In this document: positions 34,463 through 44,709 of the stretch, in pieces | Numbering within the stretch: position 1 is the stretch's first letter | Layout of the letters: every line of letters starts with the position of its first letter | Origin: Streptomyces sp. TG1A-8 | Lineage (GTDB): Bacteria; Actinomycetota; Actinomycetes; Streptomycetales; Streptomycetaceae | Length of the DNA: 64,000 nt | NCBI RefSeq assembly: GCF_030499535.1 | Contig: NZ_JASTLB010000001.1 | Coordinates: 4,712,001 to 4,776,000, forward strand | Reading direction: 5' to 3' | The notes under the pieces: generated by a model | The model's database searches: none | What the model was told of the DNA's origin: nothing | The model's input: the letters and a program-made list of their open reading frames with translations, nothing else | Program-made: the position numbers and the translations under genes

Positions 34463-35494
34463 ATGGGGAACTCAATGTCGTTCATCGGCCGTGACATGGC
34501 TGTCGACCTCGGGACCGCCAACACGCTGGTGTACGTCAGGGGCCGCGGGATCGTACTCAACGAGCCGTCCGTGGTCGCGATCAACACCAACACCGGTGGC
34601 ATCCTCGCGGTCGGTGCCGAAGCGAAGAAGATGATCGGCCGGACGCCGGGCAACATCGTGGCCGTCCGTCCGCTGAAGGACGGCGTGATCGCCGACTTCG
34701 AGATCACCGAGCGGATGCTCCGCTACTTCATCCTGAAGATCCACAAGCGGCGGTACCTCGCCCGGCCGCGGGTCGTCGTCTGCGTGCCCTCGGGCATCAC
34801 GGGCGTCGAGCGCCGCGCCGTCATCGAGGCGTCCTCGCAGGCGGGCGCCCGCCAGGTGCACATCATCGAGGAGCCCATGGCCGCGGCCATCGGCTCCGGC
34901 CTGCCGGTCCACGAGGCCACGGGCAACATGGTGGTGGACATCGGCGGCGGCACCACGGAGGTCGCGGTCATCTCGCTCGGCGGCATCGTGACCGCCCAGT
35001 CCATCCGCGTCGCGGGCGACGAACTGGACAACGCGATCATCCAGCACATCAAGAAGGAGTACAGCCTCCTGCTGGGTGAGCGGACGGCGGAACAGATCAA
35101 GATCACGATCGGTTCGGCGTACGACCTGGACACCGACGAGCACACCGAAATCCGCGGCCGGGACCTGGTCTCCGGACTGCCGAAGACCGTCGTCGTCTCG
35201 GCCGCCGAGGTCCGCAAGGCGATCGAGGAGCCGGTCAACGCGATCGTCGACGCGGTCAAGACGACCCTCGACAAGTGCCCGCCGGAGCTGTCCGGCGACA
35301 TCATGGACCGGGGCATCGTCCTGACCGGCGGCGGAGCCCTGCTGCGCGGCCTGGACGAGCGGCTGCGGCGGGAGACCGGCATGCCGATCCACATCGCCGA
35401 GGACCCGCTGGACAGCGTCGCGCTCGGCTCGGGCAAGTGCGTCGAGGAGTTCGAGGCGCTCCAGCAGGTCCTGGACGCCCAGCCGCGCAGATGA
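34463..35494 (+). CDS. mreB: Actin-like rod-shape protein MreB
   Basis: 343-residue bacterial actin that forms membrane-associated filaments; in Streptomyces it acts mainly in spore wall assembly rather than vegetative elongation (established knowledge). [10 protein letters not shown] is phosphate loop 1, [18 protein letters not shown] phosphate loop 2, and [14 protein letters not shown] the adenosine motif. The N terminus [15 protein letters not shown] matches the S. coelicolor protein as I recall it; ATG 34475 is an alternative start. GGGAGGCCAGACG upstream is a plausible ribosome site. First gene of a five-gene wall operon. The 253-bp upstream region probably carries more than one promoter. 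Confidence 0.97.
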   Translation: MGNSMSFIGRDMAVDLGTANTLVYVRGRGIVLNEPSVVAINTNTGGILAVGAEAKKMIGRTPGNIVAVRPLKDGVIADFEITERMLRYFILKIHKRRYLARPRVVVCVPSGITGVERRAVIEASSQAGARQVHIIEEPMAAAIGSGLPVHEATGNMVVDIGGGTTEVAVISLGGIVTAQSIRVAGDELDNAIIQHIKKEYSLLLGERTAEQIKITIGSAYDLDTDEHTEIRGRDLVSGLPKTVVVSAAEVRKAIEEPVNAIVDAVKTTLDKCPPELSGDIMDRGIVLTGGGALLRGLDERLRRETGMPIHIAEDPLDSVALGSGKCVEEFEALQQVLDAQPRR

Positions 35495-35657
35495 CGCGAC
35501 GTGCCGGTCCCGCCGTACGAGACGATCTCCCCTCGTACGGCGGATCGTTGATACAGAGGCATCAGCTCCACCCATGGGCCCCTCGGGCCGGCGTTCCCGC
35601 CGCCCGCGCGTATCGGGGCCCCCGCATTCCTACTGAGGAAGGGCACGGCCGCCGCAC

Positions 35658-36602
35658 GTGAGGGACACGAAAGAGAGCCGGCTGCTCCTGGTCCTGCTGA
35701 TCGCCATCGCGTTCGCGCTGATCACGGTGGACATCCGCGGAGGCCGGAACTCCCCGGTGGACGGCGCCCGGCAGGCCGCGGCCACGGCGTTCGGCCCGAT
35801 CGAGGACGGACTGTCCTCGGCGGTCGACCCGGTCGGCAACGCCGTCTCCGCCATCCGCGACTCCGGCAGCCGCCACGACCGGCTCGCCGCACTGGAGCTG
35901 GAGAACGCGGCCCTCAGGGCCGAGCTCGGCAGCGACGACCGCAACCGCAGCCGGCTGCGGCAGCTCGACAGGATGCTGAAGATCGCCGGCGAGGGCCAGT
36001 ACGGCATCAAGGGCGCCCAGGTCATCGCCATGGGGTCGGCCCAGGGCTTCTCCTGGACCATCACCATCGACGTCGGCGCCGAGGACGGCATCACACGGGA
36101 CATGACCGTCCTCAACGGCGACGGCCTCGTCGGCCGCGTCACCACCGTCGGCCCCCACACGTCGACCGTGCTGCTGGCCAACGACCCCGACTTCACCGTC
36201 GGCACCCGCATGGAGGGCGGCGACGAACTCGGCTTCGCCTCCGGACAGGGCGACCGCCCGCTGCGCGTCGAACTCCTCAACGGCAAGGCCGAGGTGAAGA
36301 AGGGCGACCGCCTCGTCACCTTCGGCTCCCAGTCCGACAGGCCGTTCGTCCCCGGCGTCCCGGTCGGCGTGGTCTCCCGCGTCGACCCCTCCGGCGGCGG
36401 CCTCACCCGCACGCTCTACGTCACGCCGTACGTCGGTTTCACCAAGCTCGACGTCGTCGGCGTCGTCGTCCGGGCCCCGAAGAAGGACCCGCGTGACGAG
36501 GTCCTGCCGGCCAAGCCCAAGCCGACCCCGACGCCGACGGTGACCGTCACGGTCACCCCCTCGGCGGGCGCGGCCGCCGACGGCCGGCAAGAGCAGCAGT
36601 AG
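35658..36602 (+). CDS. mreC: Rod-shape-determining protein MreC
   Basis: 314-residue bitopic protein linking MreB to the wall synthases. A transmembrane helix (residues about 8-24, LLLVLLIAIAFALITVDI) is followed by a short coiled coil (LAALELENAALRAELGSDD) and the beta-rich MreC extracellular domain (VIAMGSAQGFSWTITIDVG, TRMEGGDELGFASGQG). The C-terminal tail is Pro/Thr-rich (PKPTPTPTVTVTVTPS). GTG 35658 starts the gene, 163 bp after mreB. Confidence 0.93.
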   Translation: MRDTKESRLLLVLLIAIAFALITVDIRGGRNSPVDGARQAAATAFGPIEDGLSSAVDPVGNAVSAIRDSGSRHDRLAALELENAALRAELGSDDRNRSRLRQLDRMLKIAGEGQYGIKGAQVIAMGSAQGFSWTITIDVGAEDGITRDMTVLNGDGLVGRVTTVGPHTSTVLLANDPDFTVGTRMEGGDELGFASGQGDRPLRVELLNGKAEVKKGDRLVTFGSQSDRPFVPGVPVGVVSRVDPSGGGLTRTLYVTPYVGFTKLDVVGVVVRAPKKDPRDEVLPAKPKPTPTPTVTVTVTPSAGAAADGRQEQQ

Positions 36603-36617
36603 GAGCTGACTTTCCCC

Positions 36618-37295
36618 ATGCGTGTCAACCGGATCCTGCTCTCCACCGTCCTGGTCGTCGTCGCCCTGGTGATCCAGGTCAGCGTCCTCGCCCGCCTGCA
36701 CCTGCCCGGCGCCGTGCCCGACCTGCTCCTGCTCACCGTCCTCGGCCTCGCCCTGGTGTACGGCCACGTGGGCGGCGCCCTCGTCGGCTTCGGCGCGGGC
36801 CTGCTCGCCGACCTCGCCCCGCCCGCCGACCACGCGGCCGGCCGCTACGCGCTCGTGCTGTGCGTCATCGGCTACTTCGCCGGGCTCGCCAAGCCGGAGA
36901 ACGGCCGCCTGAGGTCGGCGGTCGGCCCGATGGCCGTCGTGGTCGCCGCCGCCGCCGGCTCCACCCTGCTGTACGCCGGGGTCGGCGCCCTGGTCGGCGA
37001 CACCGCCGCCCGCCACGTCGGCCTGCCCGGACTGCTGTTCTCGGCGGCCCTGTACGACCTGCTGCTCGCGCCCTTCACGGTGCCCGGCGTCATGTGGCTG
37101 GCCCGCCGCGCCGACAACGACCCGCTGGCCGAGACGGCCGCCACGGCCAAGGGCGGCGGCCTCTCCACGGGCTGGCTCAACTCCGGCACCGGCCTGCGCG
37201 TCGGCACCCGGCGCGGCGGCCTGGGCGCCCTCAGGGCCAGGGCCCGCATCCGCTCCGCGCGGGTCGGCCGCATCAAGGGGGTGAAGCGACTGTGA
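36618..37295 (+). CDS. mreD: Rod-shape-determining protein MreD
   Basis: 225-residue integral membrane protein with about six helices, beginning RILLSTVLVVVALVIQVSVL. LLADLAPPADHAAGRYALV resembles the conserved MreD core. It is longer than the typical 160-170 residues, with a basic C-terminal tail (RARIRSARVGRIKGVKRL). It starts 15 bp after mreC with GGAGCTGAC upstream. Its stop codon overlaps a GTG (GTGA) that opens a 45-codon frame leading to pbp2. Confidence 0.88.
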   Translation: MRVNRILLSTVLVVVALVIQVSVLARLHLPGAVPDLLLLTVLGLALVYGHVGGALVGFGAGLLADLAPPADHAAGRYALVLCVIGYFAGLAKPENGRLRSAVGPMAVVVAAAAGSTLLYAGVGALVGDTAARHVGLPGLLFSAALYDLLLAPFTVPGVMWLARRADNDPLAETAATAKGGGLSTGWLNSGTGLRVGTRRGGLGALRARARIRSARVGRIKGVKRL

Positions 37296-37429
37296 CCGCG
37301 GGCGAGTTCACCCGAACGGGGAAGTCCCGGCGGAACGCGGTCCCACGGGCCCGTCGTTCACCACGCGTACGCGCACGCACGTCCGCGCCCACACGCCCGC
37401 GCACCGAGAGGGGGAGGCAGCCGCAGTGA
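37292..37429 (+). CDS. Possible 45-residue arginine-rich ORF bridging mreD and pbp2
   Basis: A frame opening at GTG 37292, overlapping the mreD stop as GTGA, runs 45 codons and ends in TGA that overlaps the pbp2 start, again GTGA. AAGGGGG lies about eight bases before it. The product would be strongly basic (for example RKSRRN-type and RARRSPRVRARTS segments) with no recognised domain. It could be a translational-coupling leader or may simply be untranslated spacer; the double overlap is the only argument for it. Confidence 0.35.
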   Translation: MTAGEFTRTGKSRRNAVPRARRSPRVRARTSAPTRPRTERGRQPQ

Positions 37430-39675
37430 CCAACATTCCCGAGACCGGACGGACCCCACGGGTCCAGACCCGGCTCGTCGTGATCCAGATCCTCGTCCTC
37501 TCCCTCCTCGGCACGCTCGGCGGCCGGCTGTGGTACCTGCAGATCCGGGAGGGCGCCGAGTACCAGAAGGAGGCCTCCGGCAACCACGTCCAGCAGGTCG
37601 TCGACCCCGCCGTGCGCGGTGACATCCTCGACGCCCGCGGCGTGCCCCTCGCCGACAACGAGACCCGCCTGGTCGTCTCCGCCTCCCGCACCGACCTGCT
37701 CAAGCAGCGGGACGACGGCAGGGCCGTCCTGACCAAGCTGGCCGGCGTCCTCGGCATGCGGCCCGAGGACGTCCTGCAGAAGGTCCGGCTGTGCGACGCC
37801 GAGACCCCCCAGCCCTGCTGGAACGGCTCGCCCTACCAGCCGATCCCGATCACCGACGAGGCCACCGCCAAGCAGGCCCTGCAGATCCGCGAGCGCGCCG
37901 AGGACTTCCCCGGCATCACCGCCGAGCCGGAGGCCGTGCGCCGCTACCCGGCGCCGGGCAAGGCCAACACCGCGCAGGTGCTCGGCTACCTCTCCCCGGT
38001 CACCGACGAGGAGATCCAGAAGGCCAAGGACACCGACTCGCCCTACCTGCGCTCCGACATGGTCGGCCGCTCCGGCCTGGAGCGCCAGTACGACAAGGTG
38101 CTGCGCGGCAAGGCCGGCGTCACCCGCTACGAGGTGGACAACCTCGGCCGGGTCATCGGCAAGGCCGAGTCGGACCCCGCCGAGTCCGGCTCCAACCTGG
38201 TGACCAGCATCGACTCCCGGGTCCAGCGGGTCGCCGAGTACGAACTGGACAAGGCGATGAAGGTCGCCCGCCAGCAGTACGACAAGATCACCGGCGAGAA
38301 CTACAAGGCCGACTCCGGCGCCGTCGTCGTGATGGAGGCCAAGACCGGCCGGATCGTCGCCATGGCCTCGGCGCCGACCTACGACCCGAACGTCTGGGTC
38401 GGCGGCATCTCGGCCAGGGATTACAAGGCCCTCACCGGCAAGAACTCCGACTACCCCCTGCTCAACCGGGCCATACAGGGCCAGGCCGCGCCCGGCTCGA
38501 CGTTCAAGGTGGTCTCCACGGCCGCCGCGGTCGAGGCCGGCTACCCGTTCGACGGCCGCTACCCGTGCACCAGCTCCTACTCGGTGGGCGGCCAGGTCTT
38601 CAAGAACTTCGAGGGCGAGAACTTCGGCCCGATCTCCCTGGGCCGCGCCCTGGAGGTCTCCTGCGACACCGTCTTCTACGGCCTCGCCGACAAGGAGTGG
38701 AAGCGCGACGGCGGCATCAACCCCAAGAAGGGCCAGCCCAAGGACTACTTCTTCAAGGCCGCCCACCAGTTCGGCCTCGGCAAGGAGACCGGCGTCGACC
38801 TGCCCAACGAGGTCACCGGCCGCGTCCCGGACCGCCAGTGGAAGCTGGACTACTGGAAGGCCAACAAGGACGCCTGGTGCAAGTCCGGCAAGAAGGACGG
38901 CACCTACGTCGAGAAGATCGCCTACGAGAACTGCCTCGAAGGCAACAAGATGCGCGAGGGCGACGAGATCAACTACTCCATCGGCCAAGGCGACACCCTC
39001 GTCACCCCGATCCAGGAGGCCGTGATCTACGGCGCCGTCGCCAACGGCGGCACCATGTACCAGCCCACCATCGGCAAGGCGGTCGTCAGCGCCGACGGCA
39101 GGACCGTCGAGGAGATCAAGCCCCGCAGGACCGGCAAGCTGCCCGTCAGCCGGGCCACCCTCAAGGGCATGGACGACGCCTTCGCCGGCGTCATCACCCG
39201 CGGTACCGCCGCCTGGAAGTTCGGCGGCTGGCCGCAGGACCGGATCCCGCTGCACGCCAAGACCGGCACCGCCGAGGTCTACGGCAAGCAGACCACGTCC
39301 TGGCTGGCCACCTACTCCAAGGACTACACGGTGATCATGACGATCGCCCAGGCCGGTACGGGCTCCGGAGCCTCCGGTGAGGCCGTGCGCAACATCTACA
39401 GCGCGCTCTACGGCGTCCGGAGCGACGGCTCCGTCGACCAGAAGGCGGCGCTGCTGCCCCAGCCCCAGAAGAGCCTGCCGAAGGTCCGCACCGACGGCAC
39501 CATCGCCGCCCCGAAGGTCACCGGCGACCCGGCCAAGGACGTCGAGGCCTCCCAGAAGGACAGCACCGGCACCGCCGGGGACGAGCAGCCCGCGGCCACC
39601 GCGCCCACGTCCACCAGCACCGGAAACACCCGCAGAAGGCCCCGCAGGAAGGGAAGCCGGAGGATGCTCGCATGA
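37426..39675 (+). CDS. pbp2: Class B penicillin-binding protein 2 (transpeptidase)
   Basis: 749-residue peptidoglycan transpeptidase partnering RodA. A transmembrane helix at about residues 17-37 precedes the pedestal domain (PAVRGDILDARGVPLADN). The transpeptidase domain has S358-T-F-K361, S412-C-D414 and K612-T-G614, the three active-site motifs. The Thr/Pro-rich tail after about residue 700 is an extension. GTG 37426 has GGGGGAGG nine bases upstream, and the 4-bp overlap with the rodA start shows translational coupling. Mutants of the Streptomyces mre-cluster PBP have spore wall defects (recalled). Confidence 0.95.
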   Translation: MTNIPETGRTPRVQTRLVVIQILVLSLLGTLGGRLWYLQIREGAEYQKEASGNHVQQVVDPAVRGDILDARGVPLADNETRLVVSASRTDLLKQRDDGRAVLTKLAGVLGMRPEDVLQKVRLCDAETPQPCWNGSPYQPIPITDEATAKQALQIRERAEDFPGITAEPEAVRRYPAPGKANTAQVLGYLSPVTDEEIQKAKDTDSPYLRSDMVGRSGLERQYDKVLRGKAGVTRYEVDNLGRVIGKAESDPAESGSNLVTSIDSRVQRVAEYELDKAMKVARQQYDKITGENYKADSGAVVVMEAKTGRIVAMASAPTYDPNVWVGGISARDYKALTGKNSDYPLLNRAIQGQAAPGSTFKVVSTAAAVEAGYPFDGRYPCTSSYSVGGQVFKNFEGENFGPISLGRALEVSCDTVFYGLADKEWKRDGGINPKKGQPKDYFFKAAHQFGLGKETGVDLPNEVTGRVPDRQWKLDYWKANKDAWCKSGKKDGTYVEKIAYENCLEGNKMREGDEINYSIGQGDTLVTPIQEAVIYGAVANGGTMYQPTIGKAVVSADGRTVEEIKPRRTGKLPVSRATLKGMDDAFAGVITRGTAAWKFGGWPQDRIPLHAKTGTAEVYGKQTTSWLATYSKDYTVIMTIAQAGTGSGASGEAVRNIYSALYGVRSDGSVDQKAALLPQPQKSLPKVRTDGTIAAPKVTGDPAKDVEASQKDSTGTAGDEQPAATAPTSTSTGNTRRRPRRKGSRRMLA

Positions 39676-40871
39676 CCGGCGCCAACAGCTTCTCCGTCTC
39701 CGGATACGGCCCCCGGCGGGCCGGCTGGACCCGGGTCCTCGCCCGCGACTCACTGGCCCGCCGGCTCGACTGGCCGATACTGCTGGCGGCCACGGCCCTG
39801 TCGCTGATCGGCTCCCTGCTGGTGTTCTCGGCGACCCGCAACCGCACCGAGATCAACCACGGCGACCAGTACTACTTCCTGATCCGGCACCTCATGAACA
39901 CCGGCATCGGGTTCGCCCTGATGATCGGCACGCTCTGGATCGGCCACCGCGCCCTGCGCAACGCCGTGCCGATCCTCTACGGCCTGTCGGTCCTCGGCAT
40001 CCTGCTGGTACTCACCCCGCTCGGCTCCACCGTCAACGGCGCCCACTCCTGGATCGTGCTCGGCGGCGGCTTCTCCCTGCAGCCGTCCGAGTTCGTCAAG
40101 ATCACGATCATCCTGGGCATGGCGATGCTGCTCGCCACCCGGGTCGACGCCGGCGACAAGACCCACCCCGACCACCGCACGGTCCTGCAGGCCCTCGGAC
40201 TGGCCGCCGTGCCGATCATGATCGTGCTGCTCATGCCCGACCTCGGGTCGGTCATGGTCATGGTGATCATCATCCTGGGCGTGCTGCTCGCCTCCGGCGC
40301 CTCCAACCGCTGGGTCTTCGGCCTGATCACCGCCGGCGCCGTCGGCGCGATCGCCGTCTGGCAGCTGCACATCCTGGACACCTATCAGATCAACCGCTTC
40401 GCGGCCTTCGCCAACCCCGACCTGGACCCCGCCGGCGTCGGCTACAACACCAACCAGGCCCGCATCGCCATCGGCTCCGGCGGCCTCACCGGCGCCGGCC
40501 TGTTCCACGGCTCGCAGACCACCGGCCAGTTCGTCCCCGAACAGCAGACGGACTTCGTCTTCACCGTCGCCGGCGAGGAACTGGGCTTCCTCGGGGCCGG
40601 CCTGATAATCCTCCTGCTCGGCGTCGTCCTGTGGCGCGCCTGTCGCATCGCCCGCGACTCGACCGAGCTGTACGGCACGATCGTCGCCGCCGGCATCGTC
40701 GCCTGGTTCGCCTTCCAGACCTTCGAGAACATCGGCATGACCCTCGGCATCATGCCGGTCACCGGCCTGCCCCTGCCGTTCGTGTCGTACGGAGGATCCT
40801 CGATGTTCGCCGTGTGGGTGGCCGTCGGACTGCTGCAGTCGATCAAGGTGCAACGCCCCCTGTCCGCGTGA
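39672..40871 (+). CDS. rodA: SEDS-family peptidoglycan polymerase RodA (Sfr type)
   Basis: 399-residue membrane glycosyltransferase polymerising lipid II together with the class B PBP encoded just upstream. About ten transmembrane helices; LQPSEFVKITIILGMAMLLA holds the conserved loop, NQARIAIGSGGLTGAGLF the large extracellular segment, and PLPFVSYGGSSMF the C-terminal SEDS signature. The catalytic aspartate of the family is likely D397-equivalent in DFVFTVAGEELGFLG. ATG 39672 overlaps the pbp2 stop (ATGA). Last gene of the mre operon. Confidence 0.94.
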   Translation: MTGANSFSVSGYGPRRAGWTRVLARDSLARRLDWPILLAATALSLIGSLLVFSATRNRTEINHGDQYYFLIRHLMNTGIGFALMIGTLWIGHRALRNAVPILYGLSVLGILLVLTPLGSTVNGAHSWIVLGGGFSLQPSEFVKITIILGMAMLLATRVDAGDKTHPDHRTVLQALGLAAVPIMIVLLMPDLGSVMVMVIIILGVLLASGASNRWVFGLITAGAVGAIAVWQLHILDTYQINRFAAFANPDLDPAGVGYNTNQARIAIGSGGLTGAGLFHGSQTTGQFVPEQQTDFVFTVAGEELGFLGAGLIILLLGVVLWRACRIARDSTELYGTIVAAGIVAWFAFQTFENIGMTLGIMPVTGLPLPFVSYGGSSMFAVWVAVGLLQSIKVQRPLSA

Positions 40872-40943
40872 GCCCGACTGTCCGCGTGAGCCCGATCGGC
40901 ACGAAAGGGGCTTGAGCGCACGCATCGCGGCAAGACGGTCACC

Positions 40944-42443
40944 ATGGCGGCCACCCAGCGCGAGATCGAGCGCAAGTACGCATCCGACGGCGGCCCGCTG
41001 CCCGACCTGACCGCGGTCACGGGGGTGGCGGCCGTCCGCGGCCAGGGCCTGCTCGCCCTGGACGCCACCTACTACGACACCGCCGACGAACGCCTGGCCG
41101 CGGCCTCCCTCACCCTGCGCCGCCGCACCGGGGGCGCGGACGCCGGCTGGCACCTGAAGATCCCGGTCGCCCCCGGCGTCCGCGACGAGATCCGCTCCCC
41201 GCTCTCCGACACCGTCCCCCAGGAGATCGCCGCCCTGGTCCGCTCCCGGGTCCGGACCGCCGAACTGATCCCCGTCGTCCGGCTCCGCTCCGCCCGCGAC
41301 GTACGCCACCTGCTCGCCGCCGACGGCACCCTGCTGGCCGAGGCGAGCGTGGACACCGTGACCGCCGAACGCCTCAACCGGGACGGCGGAACCGCCCGGT
41401 GGACCGAGATCGAGGTCGAACTGGCCGACGGCGTCGACCCGGCCTTCCTCGACCGGGTCGAGGAACGGCTGCGCGAGGCGGGCGTACGGCCGTCGACGTC
41501 ACCGTCCAAGCTGGCCCGCGCCCTGGAGCGGACCGGCGGCACCGCCGCCCGCACCCGCAAGGCGCCGCGGCCCGTGACCGCCGGCGACCACGTCCTCGCC
41601 CACCTGCGCGCACAGCGCGACGCCATCGTCGCCCACGACCTCGCCGTCCGCCGCGACCTCCCGGACGCCGTCCACCGGATGCGCGTCGCCACCCGCCGCC
41701 TGCGCAGCGCCTTCCGCACCTTCGGCACCGTCCTGGACCGCTCCGCCACCGACCCGATCGCCGCCGAACTGAAGTGGCTCGCGGGCGAACTCGGCGCGGA
41801 ACGCGACCAGGAGGTGCTGGCCGACCGCCTCACCACCGCCCTCGACGCCCTCCCGCCGACCCTGGCCACCGGTCCCGCCCGGGACCGGCTCGCCGCCTGG
41901 GACCGCGCCCGCCACGACCACACCCACCGCCGGCTGCTCGCCGTCCTGGACTCCGCGCGCCACCTGGCCCTGCTCGACGCCCTCGACGCCCTGCTCGCCG
42001 ACCCGCCGCTGCGCGGGCGGGCCGCCGGGAAACCGGACAAGGTGCTCGCCAAGGCCCTGCGCAAGGACCTCGCGAAGGTTTCCCGCCTCGTCACCGCCGC
42101 GCTCGGCCTGCCGCCCGGCCGGGAACGCGACACGGCCCTGCACGAGGCCCGCAAGAAGGCCAAGCGCACCCGGTACGCGGCCGAGGCCGCCGCACCCGCC
42201 CTCGGCCGCCCCGCCCACTCCCTGGCCGCCTCCATGAAGTCCCTGACCAGCCTGCTCGGCGACCACCAGGACAGCGTCATGGCCCGCCGCACCCTGCGCG
42301 AGCTGGCCGCGGTCGCGCACGCGGCGGGCGAGAGCGCCTTCCCGTACGGGGTGCTCTACGGCAGGGAGGAGCGGCGCGCGGCGGCGACGGAGGCACGGCT
42401 GCCGTCCCTGTGGAAGGAGATCGACTCCGGGACGTCCGGTTGA
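40944..42443 (+). CDS. CYTH and CHAD domain protein (inorganic polyphosphate-related)
   Basis: 499 residues. An N-terminal CYTH domain (about 1-195) starts with the EIERK triphosphate-tunnel motif at residues 7-11 and includes TLRRRTGG, WHLKIP and WTEIEVEL. A C-terminal all-alpha CHAD domain (about 215-490) is rich in conserved histidine and arginine (VHRMRVATRRLRSAFRTF, LHEARKKAKRTRYAAE). CYTH members hydrolyse triphosphates or polyphosphate and CHAD binds polyphosphate (established knowledge). It follows rodA by 72 bp, with no terminator seen. The ATG 40944 lacks a strong ribosome site. Confidence 0.92.
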   Translation: MAATQREIERKYASDGGPLPDLTAVTGVAAVRGQGLLALDATYYDTADERLAAASLTLRRRTGGADAGWHLKIPVAPGVRDEIRSPLSDTVPQEIAALVRSRVRTAELIPVVRLRSARDVRHLLAADGTLLAEASVDTVTAERLNRDGGTARWTEIEVELADGVDPAFLDRVEERLREAGVRPSTSPSKLARALERTGGTAARTRKAPRPVTAGDHVLAHLRAQRDAIVAHDLAVRRDLPDAVHRMRVATRRLRSAFRTFGTVLDRSATDPIAAELKWLAGELGAERDQEVLADRLTTALDALPPTLATGPARDRLAAWDRARHDHTHRRLLAVLDSARHLALLDALDALLADPPLRGRAAGKPDKVLAKALRKDLAKVSRLVTAALGLPPGRERDTALHEARKKAKRTRYAAEAAAPALGRPAHSLAASMKSLTSLLGDHQDSVMARRTLRELAAVAHAAGESAFPYGVLYGREERRAAATEARLPSLWKEIDSGTSG

Positions 42444-42498
42444 ACGTGCGGGGGAGTGCTCCCGGCGGGTTACGCTGAATGGTCACCCCCGTCAGCTC

Positions 42499-44475
<1,977 letters not shown>

Positions 44476-44627
44476 GGCGAGCGGGGACGGAGGGCCGCGG
44501 CGCCGGCCATCGGCGGCGGTCCGGGCCGGCGGCGGCCGGCGCCGCCGGTTGTGCGTGCGCTGACCTGCGCGGACCACTGGTTCCGGCTGCTCCGGGCAAG
44601 CCGATGTCCAGGACGGTGATTGCTGGA

Positions 44628-44633
44628 TACAGT
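44628..44633 (+). promoter_or_regulatory. Putative -10 element of the Mrr-TerD fusion gene
   Basis: GATACAGT gives an extended -10-like TACAGT 76 bp before the ATG at 44710. A distinct -35 is not evident. Confidence 0.4.
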
Positions 44634-44644
44634 CGGTTCGTCAC

Positions 44645-44670
44645 AACTGGTTGCGGGGGCAACCACAGTT
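44645..44670 (+). promoter_or_regulatory. Inverted repeat in the leader of the Mrr-TerD gene
   Basis: AACTGGTTGC and GCAACCACAGTT pair around GGGG, with a 2-nt bulge in the right arm. It lies at the expected transcription start, so it may be an operator or a 5' hairpin. No known regulator is recognised. Confidence 0.4.
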
Positions 44671-44709
44671 TGGTCGGCGCTGCCGACGTCCTGGGGAGGG
44701 CCTGAGCGC

